Made by a program: the position numbers and the translations under genes. This document shows, one piece after another, positions 38,509 through 52,585 of a DNA stretch of 64,000 nt. Every line of letters begins with the position of its first letter. Positions within the stretch are counted from its first letter, which is position 1. Origin of the DNA: Cricetomys ansorgei (Eukaryota; Chordata; Mammalia; Rodentia; Nesomyidae); the NCBI GenBank assembly GCA_026225945.1, contig JAMJFZ010002307.1:4233001-4297000 (forward strand). The letters are read 5' to 3'. The notes under the pieces were generated by a model that worked only from the letters and a program-made list of their open reading frames with translations, did no database searches and was not told where the DNA came from.

Positions 38509-38577
38509 ATTGGGGTTTTTTTTGAAGTGCAATAGAAATTGCTTTTCATTACTGAAACAAAATCTGAAAGAAAGTAG

Positions 38578-38982
<405 letters not shown>

Positions 38983-39479
38983 TAGAAAGTAAAGGAAATG
39001 GCAGAAAGCAAGGCAAACACACCCTCCTACCAGTACTCAAAGAAACCATATAACCACATACTTTGGTAGAACCATAGATGTGGGATGGGATGACCGAAAT
39101 GCCCCCATACCCAAAACTTGCCTGTAGCACCAGCATGATACCACCCACGAGAAAAAGGACAGCTAGACTCACAGGATGAGTTCCGTTCAAAGCCCAGGAG
39201 CACAAAACATGCTGTATAAAATTATCTTCAAGACATGGACACAAGATTCACAGGCATGAATGTCATTTTAGATTTAGTTTACCTCTCCAGAGATATCTTC
39301 ATCTGTAGGCACAGTCAAAAAATCCAACAACAATCACCTTAACAAAGCAAAACACCCTGAGATCCAAATGCATTTCACATAAAATAGTTTTCACCTTGTA
39401 ATTCTAATTTTACCGAGTGGATTAGGGCAATATCAGGCAAGAACCATGTGAAATGTTATCTTCTACAGTTGACACAACC

Positions 39480-39895
39480 ATTGTGATTGTGAACTTGCCA
39501 CAGTTAAGGTTACCTGCACTGGTCCTTGTGAACAGTCAGTCATAGACGGGTGAGGGGCTAGTGGGGCCCTACCCTACTGCCTACTGCTGAACTGTTGGCT
39601 ATTGATAGACTCTGGGAGAGGGGCAGTCACTGTCTTCCCTTGTGTACCCACTGGTGGGCGTGCCTGGCTCTAGGGGACAGCCCCAAGCCAAAGGTACACA
39701 GATGATCCTGGCTAGAATCACTGGGTCACAAATCAAAAGGAATGGACATAAATATGAGAAAGAGGTTGTAGGGAAGAGACAGGTAGATGGGTAGCTAGGA
39801 GATGGAGGTGGTGGGGCAGGAGAATGGTCAGTGTAGCACTCTGTGGCTGTGTAAAAATTTTTTTAAAAGCCCCAAAGAAATCAATATATAGCTGG
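39480..39895 (+). mobile_element. Old LINE-1 3' UTR relic
   Basis: actctgggagaggggcagtc and the later gtgtaaaaatttttttaaaa end resemble rodent Lx-type L1 3' UTR. The match is diverged and the boundaries are approximate. Confidence 0.4.
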
Positions 39896-40401
39896 ATAAC
39901 GATGGAGAGAATGAACAAACCATGGAGAGTTCAGAAAGCACTTATAGGAGGAACATTTGAGAAAGAATGGCTAATGGTGGTGGCAGTTGTTTGCTGTAGA
40001 GAATGGACAGGATTCAGACAGAAAGCAGGGTTCCGATGGGCATGCAAAGGATAAGTCTTGTATTTGTATGTGAGGAAGACTCTAAACCAGGCAGCGTGGG
40101 TAGTGACCATGATCACAGAGAGGAGAGAAGTGAATGGAGAGTTACTCTGGTCGGGTTTGCCCAGTTGACCCAGGGTAGAAATGAGAACGGAGTACAGCTT
40201 TGAACTGAGTAAAGAAATATCCAGGTTTGAGTATGGTAAAGTGTTCTCCACTCATTTTACCTTCTTTACCTGGTACTTCAGTGTTTCATGAAAAATGATT
40301 CTGTTCTTGGGGTAGGGTGTTCGTGATTTTATTTTTTTTCATTTTTATTGATTTTTTCACTTTATTTATTTTTCAGTTTTTCCTCTTCCTCCTCCTCCTT
40401 T

Positions 40402-40430
40402 CATTATTATGATTATTATTATGATTATTA

Positions 40431-40468
<38 letters not shown>
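40402..40468 (+). repeat. (ATT)n microsatellite
   Basis: Trinucleotide ATT run with two GATT variants near its start. Confidence 0.95.
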
Positions 40469-40469
<1 letters not shown>

Positions 40470-40556
40470 TTTAGTATGTCTCACTGTGAGGCCAGACTTT
40501 CCTATCCTAATCCTCTTGGATTGGCTGCCTGAGTGCTGGGATTACAAAGATATACC
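40469..40556 (-). mobile_element. B1 SINE fragment
   Basis: gtctcactgtgaggccagac and gagtgctgggattacaaaga are reversed B1 blocks. The ATT array takes the place of its tail. Confidence 0.65.
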
Positions 40557-41143
40557 ATATCCATTATATTTTAATTTTTACTTTATGCCTTATTACTTCC
40601 CTTTACGAGGTATCTGTGCTAATATTGGATACCATCTGCATTCTTGCGTTAGCCCTGCAAAGAGTTCTGACAACTTTCTATGACAGTAATAGGCCCAGCT
40701 TTGTCCTTGAATTTCCATTACCATCAGCCATCTCACACTAGCTCAGATGAAGGAATCCCTTGGCAGAGATTCTCTGCTTGCTTTGGAGGACCCGAGGGCA
40801 GCTTGTTCTTGTGAATAGAAATAGATTTTCTGCTCATCATACATTCTGGACCATCTATGAGTGTCATCAGCAGATTCTAGAATGTTTCCCTTTCTCCATA
40901 TCTCTGGCATTCTTTTTGGAGCCTTAAAAACTAACCCTCAGATCTTTCCAGAAGTGCTGTCCTATGGTAGAGATGCCTGGTGATGCTGCCTCCACAGCCT
41001 GATGGGGCCCTTGGGATAGGTACAAGTCAGGCTTCTGGTGCCCGGGCTGCTTTCCCAGTACGGTCAGTTATCTGGAGCAGGCATAGGCGTCCCCACTCTG
41101 CATTCACAGATTCTGTTACCTCTTCCTTAAGACTCTGGTCAGG

Positions 41144-41377
41144 AGCTCTGGAGTCAGCTCAGTCTGTACTTGACTCTTACCTGTGAGGACCTGAGTTCAA
41201 TCTCTGAGAATCCACTTAAAAGCCAGATGTTGTGGTACATGCTTGTAATCCCAGTGCTGGGGAGGTGGACACCAGTCAGCCTAGCTACTTGGCAAGTTCC
41301 AGAACAATGAAAGACCCAGTTTCAAAAAATACGGTAGACAACATTTCAGGAACAACAGCCAATGTTGCCCTGGCCTA

Positions 41378-41380
<3 letters not shown>
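41144..41380 (+). mobile_element. B4-type SINE
   Basis: A tRNA-like head with gaggacctgagttcaatctc is followed by a B1-like body with gcttgtaatcccagtgctgg and a CA-rich end at the adjacent microsatellite. Confidence 0.75.
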
Positions 41381-41425
<45 letters not shown>

Positions 41426-41440
41426 TAGAGATAGAGATAG

Positions 41441-41491
<51 letters not shown>

Positions 41492-41496
41492 GAGAT
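41380..41496 (+). repeat. Compound (CA)n-(GATAGA)n-(GATA)n microsatellite
   Basis: A CA run to 41422, then GATAGA units, then about 13 GATA units and a degenerate end. It sits at the tail of the B4-type SINE. Confidence 0.96.
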
Positions 41497-41667
41497 AAAG
41501 TTAGCTTTCCCAGACTTGAGAACTCCTTTATTCTGACACTAGTTTGTGTAGTTCCCAGTCAGCCTAGGATGCTGTCCGTCTGCATGTGCTAATTGTTATG
41601 GTCTTTAAAAACACTGGGGTGTGTTTGCCTATCACATCAGTCTTTCCACAGACTCTGGGCTCTAGAC

Positions 41668-41880
41668 GAGTGGTTCATAACCTTCTTAATACTGCGACCC
41701 TTTAATACAGTATGTTATGTTGTGGTTACCCCAACCATAACATTATTTATGTTGCTACTTCATATCTGTAATTTTCTACTGCTACATTTGTAACATAAAT
41801 ATCTGATATGCAGATGGTCTTAGGCAACCCTGCAAAAGGGGTTCAAATCAATGGAGTCATGATCCACAGGTTGAGGACTG
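41668..41880 (-). mobile_element. URR1-like hAT transposon
   Basis: Begins gagtggttcataacc and ends ccacaggttgaggactg, with the internal tctgatatgcagatggt block. Terminal repeats are mutated and no clear 8-bp duplication remains. Confidence 0.75.
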
Positions 41881-43976
41881 CTACTTTAGTCCATGGCTGA
41901 TGTGTACAACAGATCCCTATTGATCAGCTCCTGACCTTGTTAGAAGATGAGAAGGGCATAAAAATCCCCCTGTGAGCAAAACACTCATTTTGATGAGTGT
42001 TGAAAAATACAAAGTAGGGGATTGGAAGTGAGGATCCATATGCAGAGCCACTCTTTGCCGGTGCCTTAGGAAGATTGACCAGGTCGCACCTGAGCAGAGG
42101 CTTGTAGAAGGTGAGGAAGAAAGCTACATGGTCACCCAGCCAGAGGGTCCCTGTTGGAGGTCACAGATAAAGGAATAGCCCTGAGAAGTAGGAGCCTGCT
42201 CAGTGTGTTTGAGAGGAAGTTAGGGGGGAACTATGGCAAAGGGGGAGAGATGAAGCACAGGAGGAGATGAAAGGGGAGAAACAGGGGACCAGACTGCACG
42301 GACTTGTACTCATGATGTGGTTGCTGCTTTGTACTCTTGAGTGGGGCCGAAGGGTTTTGAAAAGATGAATAGCATGGCATACTATGTCTTTAAAAATATA
42401 TATCTATTGACACTAGCTTACAATAGACTGGGAGAAGCAAGAGCAGAAACCAAAGAACAGCTAGGGGGTTGTTACATCCATCTAGCTTAGACTAGGATTT
42501 AGAACCGGAGCCAGGAGGGAGGGGTTGAAATGTCCAGGTTCTTGACACCTTTTTGTGGTATTTCTGAAAGGATCAATGTATCAAATGAAGTAATGTTATT
42601 TGGAGACAAGATTTAAAACTCAGCATGAGAGTAATATTCTTAAAAACAAGCAAATAATCCAACCAAACAAAAGCCTTCTTCTTCTTCTTTTTACCTTCCT
42701 TCAGAAGAAAGGCAATGCTCCTTTTCATGCTCTAGCAATGAGGGCGATAAGATAGCCTATCTGTTCTGTCCCTGTGAGTGACATGTTCTGTTCTGCATTC
42801 ATGGAGACCCACTCCACTCCTCTCTCCTTTCACCCTCAACCTTCTAATAAAGAAGCTAAAGGAAATATTTGTTTAATAAAAATGATAGGAGAATCCAGTA
42901 TTCCTTGTGAGAATAAGATATAGAGCTATACACCACAGTGGTAAGTTTTGTGAGGTCAGATGCTGCGTCATTTGGGTTTCCTCTAGATCTCACGGTATTT
43001 GAAATTGTCTCTACACTTCTTAGTCTTAGCAAATATACACTTACCTTGGCAAATGTGCACAGAACATGCACATGGTTTAGCTTCCCTGTATTCTAGGATG
43101 TTTCCTGTGAATAGGAAATTCTTAAAAATAAATACAAAGCTACATGGAGTCATAGCTTGGAGCATTATACTGAGCTCACATAGAAGGGGCTGAGTGCACG
43201 TAGGTGGGAAGTGACTGCTCTTCCCCGAGGTGGCAAACCCCCAAGACGATCATGTGCAGGTCTAAGTATCAACAAATTTTAGGCCCGTTGAAGTTGAAAC
43301 ATCCCTTATTATGTGTGTGGATACATGGCTCTAAAGCTTGACACAAGAGTGTTGGCTATGAGAATGAGCACAGGCATGTCTATGAAAGAAGACACAGAGA
43401 GAAAGGAATAGCATTTTCATTAAGCCTTTGAAAATCTCCACATTTAATTGTGATGTTATATCAAAAGAAGAGAGTGTTATGTTATAGAGTCAGGAGAGAA
43501 AGTTCAAGGCCAAAAAGTGTTGGAGGGTGGAACTCCTGATTAGATTGAAAGAGTGGGGGTTATACACATCCTGAATGGGAGAGATAAAGGTGAATAGCGA
43601 CCCTGGGAAGTAAAGGTGTGCAGAGACAAGAGGATGTAAAGGATGGCTGTTCAGGGAGTTTGTGAGAGGCCAAGATGAGAACAGTATTCACCCCAAACAA
43701 AACAACTCAAAACTTCATTCAGGAACCTAGTGTCTTTGATACCTTGGATTACTCTGAACATTGGTCCCAGCAGCCCCTCTTTTTGGCAAAACACTTTGTT
43801 TGTAGAATGATTGGCGATGTCAGTAGTACAGGGGCCTGTTATTGCTTTGGAGAATACTAATTGAGAACCTCCTGTGTCTTGATGTGATGGTGTCACACAG
43901 TTTAGGCTTCAAACAAGGTGTAAGTGGTCACTGAGACCAAATGTCATGTTTGGTCCTCTTAAGGATGACCCGCTGA

Positions 43977-44231
<255 letters not shown>

Positions 44232-44874
44232 TAATCTCATATGATTTCATGGAAATGACCCCCAAGCTGGAAGTCCTTTTCGGCTTGATTCTCTATATAT
44301 GTTGTCTGTGTGATACAACTTTCAAGTGATGGCTCTCTTACAAGACCGTACCTTGTCAGGCAGCATCCGTCTAAGCAGACTGTCAGCAATTTCTGCCTCA
44401 TACCTAGAAGGGATCATTACAGAGCACTATTTCACTCCTTTATGCTTTCGTGGGTAAGACATGCTTGTAAAGATTCCTAATAGGGTTAGATGCAAGGACC
44501 CAGCAGAAGAGTTCAACTGGTTTTTGGTTAGAAACTCAGAAGTTCTATACTATGAGTTGACAGCTGCCTGTGATCAAAGTGGGGCATGGAAAAGGTAATG
44601 AATCAGCATGTGGCAGATCTCATGGTGGTGTTGCCTGGGGAAACCAAGTCCATCTTTATTCTATGAAAGATTCACAGTATTAAAGGACTTTGATAAGGAA
44701 GGCACCTGCCATGGTGGCAAGTGACAAAGCTAATTATCAGAGATGGCTTCTTTTCCAATGTGCACTCAGGACATGGACTTTGACAGAATTCGCTTCTCTC
44801 CATTTTAAAGCTCTTTTTCCTGGTAGCATTTATGTCTTGGAGATTTTAAGTTAATGATGCTACCGGTAAAGAGC

Positions 44875-44990
44875 TTAGCATAGGACTTTAGCAAGGTATA
44901 ATCCCATCACTCCTTAGGCTGAGGCAAGATAGCCAGAAGTCCCAGGCTTGCTTAGGCTACGTGACACCCTGCCTCAAAAATACAAAGGCA
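44875..44990 (+). mobile_element. Degenerate B1 SINE
   Basis: tataatcccatcactcctta with ggctgaggcaagatagccag and gacaccctgcctcaaaaata keep the B1 order. Confidence 0.5.
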
Positions 44991-47611
44991 ACATTGATGA
45001 ATTTTGACATAATGTCAGGGCACACAGCATCTGCTGAGCACTTAAGTCCTGCCATCCAAGAATGGAACACATGGGACCAGTATTCTAACGCCATGTAATG
45101 TCTATCTGGGAGCAACATTTGGGTTTAGGGTTAAATTCTTTTTTCTTATCTGGGAAGAAATGCATCATTCTCTTGAACATTTCTATTGAGGATATAATGT
45201 TTTATACCGTCAATATCATAGAAGCATGTGTAGAAACTGTTTCATTCAGGTGTCAACGTGGCTTTCACTTACTAATCAGACTTCTCCCATTTTATCAGAC
45301 TGGGTCAGCTGTTCTAACTTTATTCCACCTAGTGTGGACCAGTGTTTACTCTTTCTTAGTCCACCTTAGGCAAGAACTTTCCATAGCATAAATTGTATTT
45401 GCTATCTAATACTTCTCTAATATTCTGATCTCTGTCCCTTTCAGTGTCTCTAAACCCAGCTGTAACTCCTTGTAGAAATCAACATACCAACAGATGTGAT
45501 TCATCCCCATGGCACCTTCTGAGCTGTTTTATGCCATTGTTGTTGCTTCCCCATAAAACAATGTGTTCCAGTTTCTATACTTCAGAACATTGAACTATAC
45601 AGTTATATCAGCCACAATTAGGCTATCCCTGAAACTCTTTGTTTTAATTTCCAATACTAAAGTCATTTAAGTGTTCTACCTATTAAGAAAAGCATTTGTC
45701 ATTCTCCATGAGTTAGACAGGGGGACTCCATGGACTAGACTGATTTTGAAGACTTAGAGCTGGATAGCTTCACTGGCATGTTTCATGACAAAATGATATT
45801 TGCTCAGCATTTCCCCTTGTCTTTAGTGTGGTCTCTCTGAAGGTGAGATTGACTTAGGCATCTTTTCCCCACTTGAAATATATCTTTCAATTAAAGGAAA
45901 CTAGTGCATTTTCACTTGTAGGCACAAAAATCCGCATTAAAATCACTCTTTACCTGTGAGTTTTATCTCCTCCACCATCATGGACGGAAGGAAGGTTAAG
46001 TTTTACTCTGGAGTTGCTTATTCTGAGGGAAAACCCCACACAGATTTGCACATGAACTGGCTTCCTTAAATTGCTGAGGGCAGTTCTTTATGAAATATTT
46101 TTATGGCTCTTAAAAACAATATTTGCTCTGTAATTCATAATTTTAATTGGATTGAATATTCTTTTTATATATATTCTGCTAGAAGCTTAATGTGGTTACC
46201 ATCTTCTGACGGGACTATTCACAAAACTTATTGGGGTTAAAAGAAGAATTAAAGGTTTCCACTATGTTTTGAAATGACACGAATAATGCTCTTTCTATAC
46301 AAAATCTTGTCACAAAACCAGAGCATGTCCAGGTCTTTGTGAGAATTGATCCCAGGTCTGTAGAAGCTCCTGCCTTCTTTCTCTCTCTTCAGTAATACCT
46401 CCTAAGATGCTCATGTATTCACCTTAAAAGAAAGAGTTTTGATTCCTACTTGTGTCCAGCTCTTAACGTACAAGAGTACGTGAAATGGCATTTGTAAAGA
46501 TTTTAGAAAAAGCTATCTTCCCAGTTATTTTTTTTAAGGAGAAGCCTCTGTTGCTGTTGGCTTTCCTCTTTTCCCTCTATTTGAACTTTCTACAGTAATA
46601 ACTTTTTAGCAACATATTTCCTGATTTCCTTTTTACAGTAAGTCACCCTCTGTCTGATGGGGAGATGCTCTGTGTTGCCCATAATGAACCAAGGCTGGCG
46701 GTCCATCTTGACCCAACTCACTGTATGAAAACCTTTCAGGCAGGAGAATGAGTGACCTCCACTCAACTTCTCTATGACAACAAATTGAGTGCCCCTAGAG
46801 ATGCACATTTCCCTTCTTGTTGGAACATCTGAGGAGATGGAATTTCTGTAGTTTGGAGGGGATAGTTTAGAAATATGCTGTAGTTGAAGGTTTTGCCCAT
46901 AAAACAGTGCTGGTAGAATTTGACAAATAACAGTGTTAATCCAACATTGTGGTCAAGTGTGAAATCCTTTAATATATTTTAAGATAGGCCACTGCTTTTC
47001 AGATGTGCTCATCTCATGATTCCCAAACAGGACTTTGTATTTGAACTTTAAGTGAGTCACATAATTTACTCCAGCTCCCGCTTTATCAACTTTTAAACCA
47101 TTGTTCATTGTGTTCTCTTGGGGAAAAGAATTAGTCATTTATAACCCACTGTTATGGTTTCTTATCCATAAGGTAAGCAAGCAGGATTAGTCACAGCTCT
47201 GGATCATTGACTCTGCCCAAGGCTATGTGGGAGTGAAGGAAGCGTGTTCTCCTGGCATTCCCACTAGGCAGTGAGTGTTCAACTCTCTCCCACAGGAAGG
47301 GACTCAACCTTTAGGTTATACCTCAGATGCTTTCTCTGAAAAGAAATGTTCCTGACTGAGCTGCCCTCAAACCAGTCTTCACATTTTCATGCCTTGTTAG
47401 ATCTATGACACAGAGACACTGGCTTTTGTCCTCTGAGGTTCTTCACTCTCAGCTGTAAGATGGGAATCATGAGACAGTTTTCCTGGGGGAAGGGGGGCAA
47501 TTGTTTAGTGAATACACACTAAGTCAGTAGAGAGGAACACATGATCTTCAAGTATTCCCAGGGCTGGATGACTTAACGATTATTTGTAACCTCACTTTGA
47601 TCTCTAGGAGT

Positions 47612-48243
47612 GCACATACACACACACACACGCACATGCACACTTACACACATATGCATACACACTCACACACACATGTGCACACTTACGCATATGCACA
47701 CACTCACACATGCACACTTACATGCATACACACTCATAAACATACATGTATGCACACAGAAATACACATATACACACAGAGATTCATACACACTTATACA
47801 CATACACACACTCACATAGAGATACCCCTACATATACACAGTCATTCACATATACACGTACATACTCATACCTATATATACACAGACACACCAGATAAAC
47901 ACATATGCACAAATATATACACACTTAGAGACACACACATCCAGAAAGACACATATACATACATAGAAATGAATATGTATACATATACATACATACACAC
48001 ATACACAAATATATGTACACACATAAATATACTCATGTCACATATATAGATATACATACATGCATACATACACATGCATATACACACACATACATACACA
48101 CACATATAGATGTACTGGTATTGATACATGTATGCACACACAAATATAGGCACACATATATACATGCCTACATGCATGCATTACACATGAATACATATAC
48201 ATACACACATATACACGCACATGTTCACATATACATGAACACA
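47612..48243 (+). repeat. 630-bp CA/TA low-complexity block
   Basis: CA, CATA and TACA units form alternating purine-pyrimidine DNA. It is the strand complement in character of the TG/TA block at 20150. The H/T-rich frames on + and the C/V/Y-rich frames on - are spurious. Confidence 0.95.
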
Positions 48244-48599
48244 ATCTATGTTGAATGATCACTGAAATTGACAGAACAATGCTCCAGATTCATGGGACTT
48301 TTCTAACTTAGAGGGATTTCCAGAAAGTTTATATTTGGATCCATCTCTCATTGTCACATTGTGATCTAAAACACTTAAGGTTAGTTTTCCCCAGTGTCTG
48401 GAAGTTGGGGATGGTGGCTATTTCCAAACATCCCAAGTTTGGCCCCATTCATTTTTATTCTTCTAATACCCTACTATTAAAGACTTAATAACCCAACTTT
48501 GAAAATGAGTTTTTCCCCTGGGAACTTATGCTTACAAAGTCAAAATGCAACTTGACTTAGGTACAATTGAATGATTAAGTTGTAGTCATGGGCTCAACC

Positions 48600-49020
48600 A
48601 ATTTGTGATAAAGACTTCATTTTATTGGAGCCAAAGTTCTCTGAGTTCATTAGAATTTGGGTAATTCTTGATAAATTATTATGCAGAAAGAACCTTCTGA
48701 AATACCGTATTGAAAATATAATAATGTTAGCGGTGACATAATCGGGCTTGGCTGGCCTGCTGATTTATGATTTCTTTCTCTGAGTGTGGTAAGTCAGAAG
48801 CATTTTACTCCCCTCAATAAGACCCCCCACACATTTGTGAGCACAAAGAGATTACAAGGTAACCTTGTCTCTTTGGGAGACTGGAAATGCCAAGAATAAA
48901 CAGCAAGCTGTTAAGGTAGCATTTCAGCCTGAAAAGGGAATGCATTAACCCCTCGAGTTCCAGTGAATGTTGCACTGCTTGAAGTACAAATCCCGTGATT
49001 GGGTCAAGTGTGTATGTTCT
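48600..49020. promoter_or_regulatory. Non-repetitive candidate regulatory stretch
   Basis: Unique A/T-rich DNA with homeodomain-like TAATTA/ATTAT words and no transposon. Conservation was not tested. Confidence 0.2.
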
Positions 49021-49475
49021 TGCCATTGAGATGGGTGACTAGAAGAGGACATAGGGAGACAGAAGTAATTTCGAGAGTTACCTGCTCTTCTGTCTTTCAC
49101 TTTCTGGAATCAGAGCTTCTTGGGAGAGAAGATGGTATGACTTGACAGAGAAGCAAGGGGAGCTGATTGATGGCAGGTCTGTAGTTCTAGGCTTTTCCTC
49201 AGAAGAAACACCTGGAGCCCCTATGAGCTTTCTCCTTTAATATGTCTCCTGGCAATGACCTAATGACGGGATTGCAGGGATTCTCAATTATCTTGCTCTC
49301 TAGACAAAGCTGTGATGTTCAAGATGGAGTCGGGAGAAGATGTCAGCAAGGTAATAATAACAATAAATGACCTAGAGATACCTCTGTTTTTAGGGTCATT
49401 TAACTATCAGAATAGTGCTAGAATAGTATCTTGTTTGTGGGGGTGGACTTGTTGTTACTGTTGCTGGAACTGCTC

Positions 49476-49593
49476 GTGAGACTGTGTCTAACAATATAGT
49501 CTATCTAGGAATTCACTCTTTTGTCATGCTGGCCTCAAACTCAACTCCTGCCTCCACCTCCACAATGCTAGGATGACAGATTTGAGCCCCCAC
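49476..49593 (-). mobile_element. B1 SINE, diverged
   Basis: tcatgctggcctcaaactca and gcctccacctccacaatgct are reversed B1 blocks. Confidence 0.6.
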
Positions 49594-50434
49594 ACTGTAG
49601 TTCTCTCTGTAGAAAGAGAGACAGAGGTGGGTTGATATGCACCTATACCATCATTTCTCTCCATAAAGCACCTGTTATGTGGCAAAATGGGCACCCCAAA
49701 CAATGAAAGCAACATTGCTGATTCTGATCCCCTAGACTTCAGTAGGCCCCTCGGGTCTTTATCTGTCTCTTAAAAAGCAACATTATTCTAGTAGGTTCCC
49801 TTAAACTTCACTGTCTTCATAACTGCTTTCTTGTTTGGACAAGTCTCTTGGTCACCTGCCCCGTCAGACAGGGCAACCCCTCTCATCTCACTCCCAAAAG
49901 CCAGTTGCTCTTTTCTGTATATTTTCTCTCAACACCTGATACTACACATGTCCTTTACCTCTGAGTCTTCCTGACAGTTGAGAGTCGGGGAATATTTACA
50001 TTTAAATATAAACAGATGGACAGGCAGGGCATCCCACATCTCTCTACACAGCGTTTCCCTGTCCCACAAATTCTATTTGTTTTTTCTTTATTTTTTTTCA
50101 GGTCTTCTCTTCATAGTTTTGGCTTCATCATCTCCTTAGATTTCTGAAAAACCTTAAGAATAAGTACAGAGTCTGGACTCCCCCTTTCTTTGATGCCTTA
50201 TTTCATGCTCTTTGCCTTTTCTTTATTAAACAATTGTAGTTGTATCTGCAGAGGATTTAAGGGTGTAGCCATGTTTTTTAAACTTGTCCCTGTCATTACT
50301 GAAACGGAAACTGAAAATGTGGTTCCTCCATTCCTTTTGAGATAGTGACTATATTGGAGTTATGTTGATGACACTGTTGGGAAATTCTAATCTGGATTTT
50401 GAAAAGAAAAACTGAAGAGCTCCTTACTAGTAGA

Positions 50435-50515
50435 GAGATAGGGGGATGGAGGGAGGGGGGTCTACCAAAGTATGTCCCTCCCTCCCTTCCCACTCCCTCA
50501 CTCTTTCCCTTCTTT
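50435..50515 (+). repeat. Purine tract facing a pyrimidine tract
   Basis: GGAGGGAGGG (50448-50457) and CCCTCCCTCC (50476-50485) form a perfect 10-bp inverted repeat across 18 bp. Each lies in a longer G/A-rich or C/T-rich tract. Confidence 0.85.
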
Positions 50516-50725
50516 CTTTCTTAATGTTTTAGTCATCTTCCTCTTCAGGTAATTGTTTCATCTGCAGTTAGTATAGCTGAAGCCTGAACCAGAAAAGTCT
50601 GCAAGGAAATACACTCAGATGCTTTTGCCTAGAGTATCATATCCAAACCTGCCCTTTGTTCGATGAGCTGTTCTTTCAAGAGCTGCAAATATGGCCTTTA
50701 TGTAGGATGACAGAGTCAAGACCAG

Positions 50726-50743
50726 AAAAAAAAAAAAAAAAAA
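50726..50743 (+). repeat. Poly-A run
   Basis: Eighteen consecutive A. No retroelement body was recognised upstream. Confidence 0.95.
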
Positions 50744-51297
50744 GCAGCAGGAGGTTTGCCACGAGTCCCCAGCTTTTCCTGGTTGCTACCTGTGGACACA
50801 GTTAGTTAATCCCCATCTCTGGCTTTACAATCTATGCCATATCAATTTACAAAATAGGGTCTATCTGCACTTAGATAAGACCATGGGGACAGAACTGTCG
50901 CCAGTGGAAACAGCACAGATCAAAGCAAACAGAATTCGGCACAGAAGTCAAAGCCATCCTTAAGTGAAGCATGGTTTGTTCTGTTTGTTTCATGTCCATG
51001 GGGCTGGCTAAAGAAATGCCCCTGGGCAGAGCATTCGCAGAAGCCATAGAGCGTTTGCATTTCCTGTCTTTAAAGAGATTTCACGCACATAGAAAGTTAG
51101 AAACTAGTGAAATTAGCAGAATATTAACAGATGAGCTTTTGCACGAAGAATGCAGAGGCCTCTGCATAGGACCCCAACCTAGGCACGCTTAGCACAGAGA
51201 AGATATGTGTTCCTCCTAGACACAGAAATTACTTCTATGTTTGCTAGCTTTTGCAAGTTTTCATGTAACTTATGAGCAAGGTGAAACTAATCGATAT

Positions 51298-51376
51298 TTT
51301 TTACTTTATGTGTATGTATGTTCATGTGTTCATAAAGTAGGGTCCATTGGTGCTAGGCTAAGATCCTGGAACCGTA
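51298..51376 (-). mobile_element. B3-type SINE fragment, weak
   Basis: ttatgtgtatgtatgttcat followed by ggtgctaggctaagatcc resembles the reversed tail and middle of B3. Confidence 0.3.
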
Positions 51377-52274
51377 AATTTTAACCAGTGAGAAGTGGAT
51401 CAAGCTTATTGTGTCATAGTTTTTCTTCAGAAAAGAAAGGCAAATCGTTGAATGAAAATGAATAAGGAGTTGAGAATATCTTTCCCACATGTCGAAAGGG
51501 TTGCCTCTGCTTTCACCATGAAGGCAAAGTGGAGAATGCTCTTCTGAAGTGAATATTCTGGAAGCAGTAAATTCTCAGTTGTGGTCATTCTTGAGTACAA
51601 AGCCACTCTTGGTAAAGGTGAAGAATCTTGCTTTCTTGTAGTATTACTTAGGTGACCAACACACACACTCACACACACACACTTTACCTTCCTAGGCCCT
51701 GTCCCAGTTTTGTTTAGTGAAGCCTTCTGCCATTCTTAAAAGGTTGAATCTCCATGATGCTCTATCCCTGGCTTCCTTCCTGGCCAGGTCTGGCTTCCTT
51801 GCTGCAGTGGGTTTCCATGGCATTTGAAAGAATTATTTCACTGTCTTCTTATTTTAGATTTCCCTCTCTTCAACTTAGTGCATATTCCAGTGCTTACCTA
51901 GATTATTCAAACGAATGCCTAACAGACACCTCAAGTCTCAATTTTCCAAAAAATATCCTTTGATTATCCCCTAAATCCATTCTTTGCTAATCATTGCTGA
52001 ATATGGGACCTTTTGTCACTTGCTTTGGACAAAACCCTAGGAGACATCCTGGCTTCCATTTTCTCATAGCTCAAAACAAGTCCATTAACACTGGTTTTAA
52101 CTTCAAAACCTACCAGTTCACCAACTTTTTGCACTGACTTTCTAATCTAGGTTGCCAGCATCTTTCTCACTGTGCTAATTGCAGAAGCCTTCACCATCTA
52201 TGACTGAGCCTCTTCCTTACATCCAGTATTAGCTTCTTGTGCACACCCCCACACACACACCAGATAGCTGACAG

Positions 52275-52585
52275 AAACAAGGAAGGAAGGATTGATTTGG
52301 GCTGATGGCGTTAGAGAGCTCATTCATGGTTGCTCGTCTTCTATCACACGGGCAGAACATCAAGGTGACCAGAGTGTGCAGTGGTAGATGAACTTCACTT
52401 CCTGGCAGACAGGGAGCAGTAAGAAGGGCTTGAAGCAAGGACCAAGATGAGATACAGCCCCAAAGAGATGCCTTGGAAACATACTTCCTCTAACCAGGCC
52501 CTACCTCTTGCTTTTTACCACCAGCTAATCAAATATCAAATCTTCCAAGACAACACTCCATTGATGAGGCCTTCACCTTCGTGGT
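52275..52585 (-). mobile_element. Possible MaLR-type LTR fragment, antisense
   Basis: gaaggattgatttgggctga, gggcagaacatcaaggtgac, and ctctaaccaggccctacctc recall reversed MaLR LTR sequence. Ends are not defined. Confidence 0.35.

Noticed and set aside
47597..48262. Open frames of 69-150 aa in the CA/TA block
   Set aside because: Same reason: repeat composition, with no start context, domain or homology.
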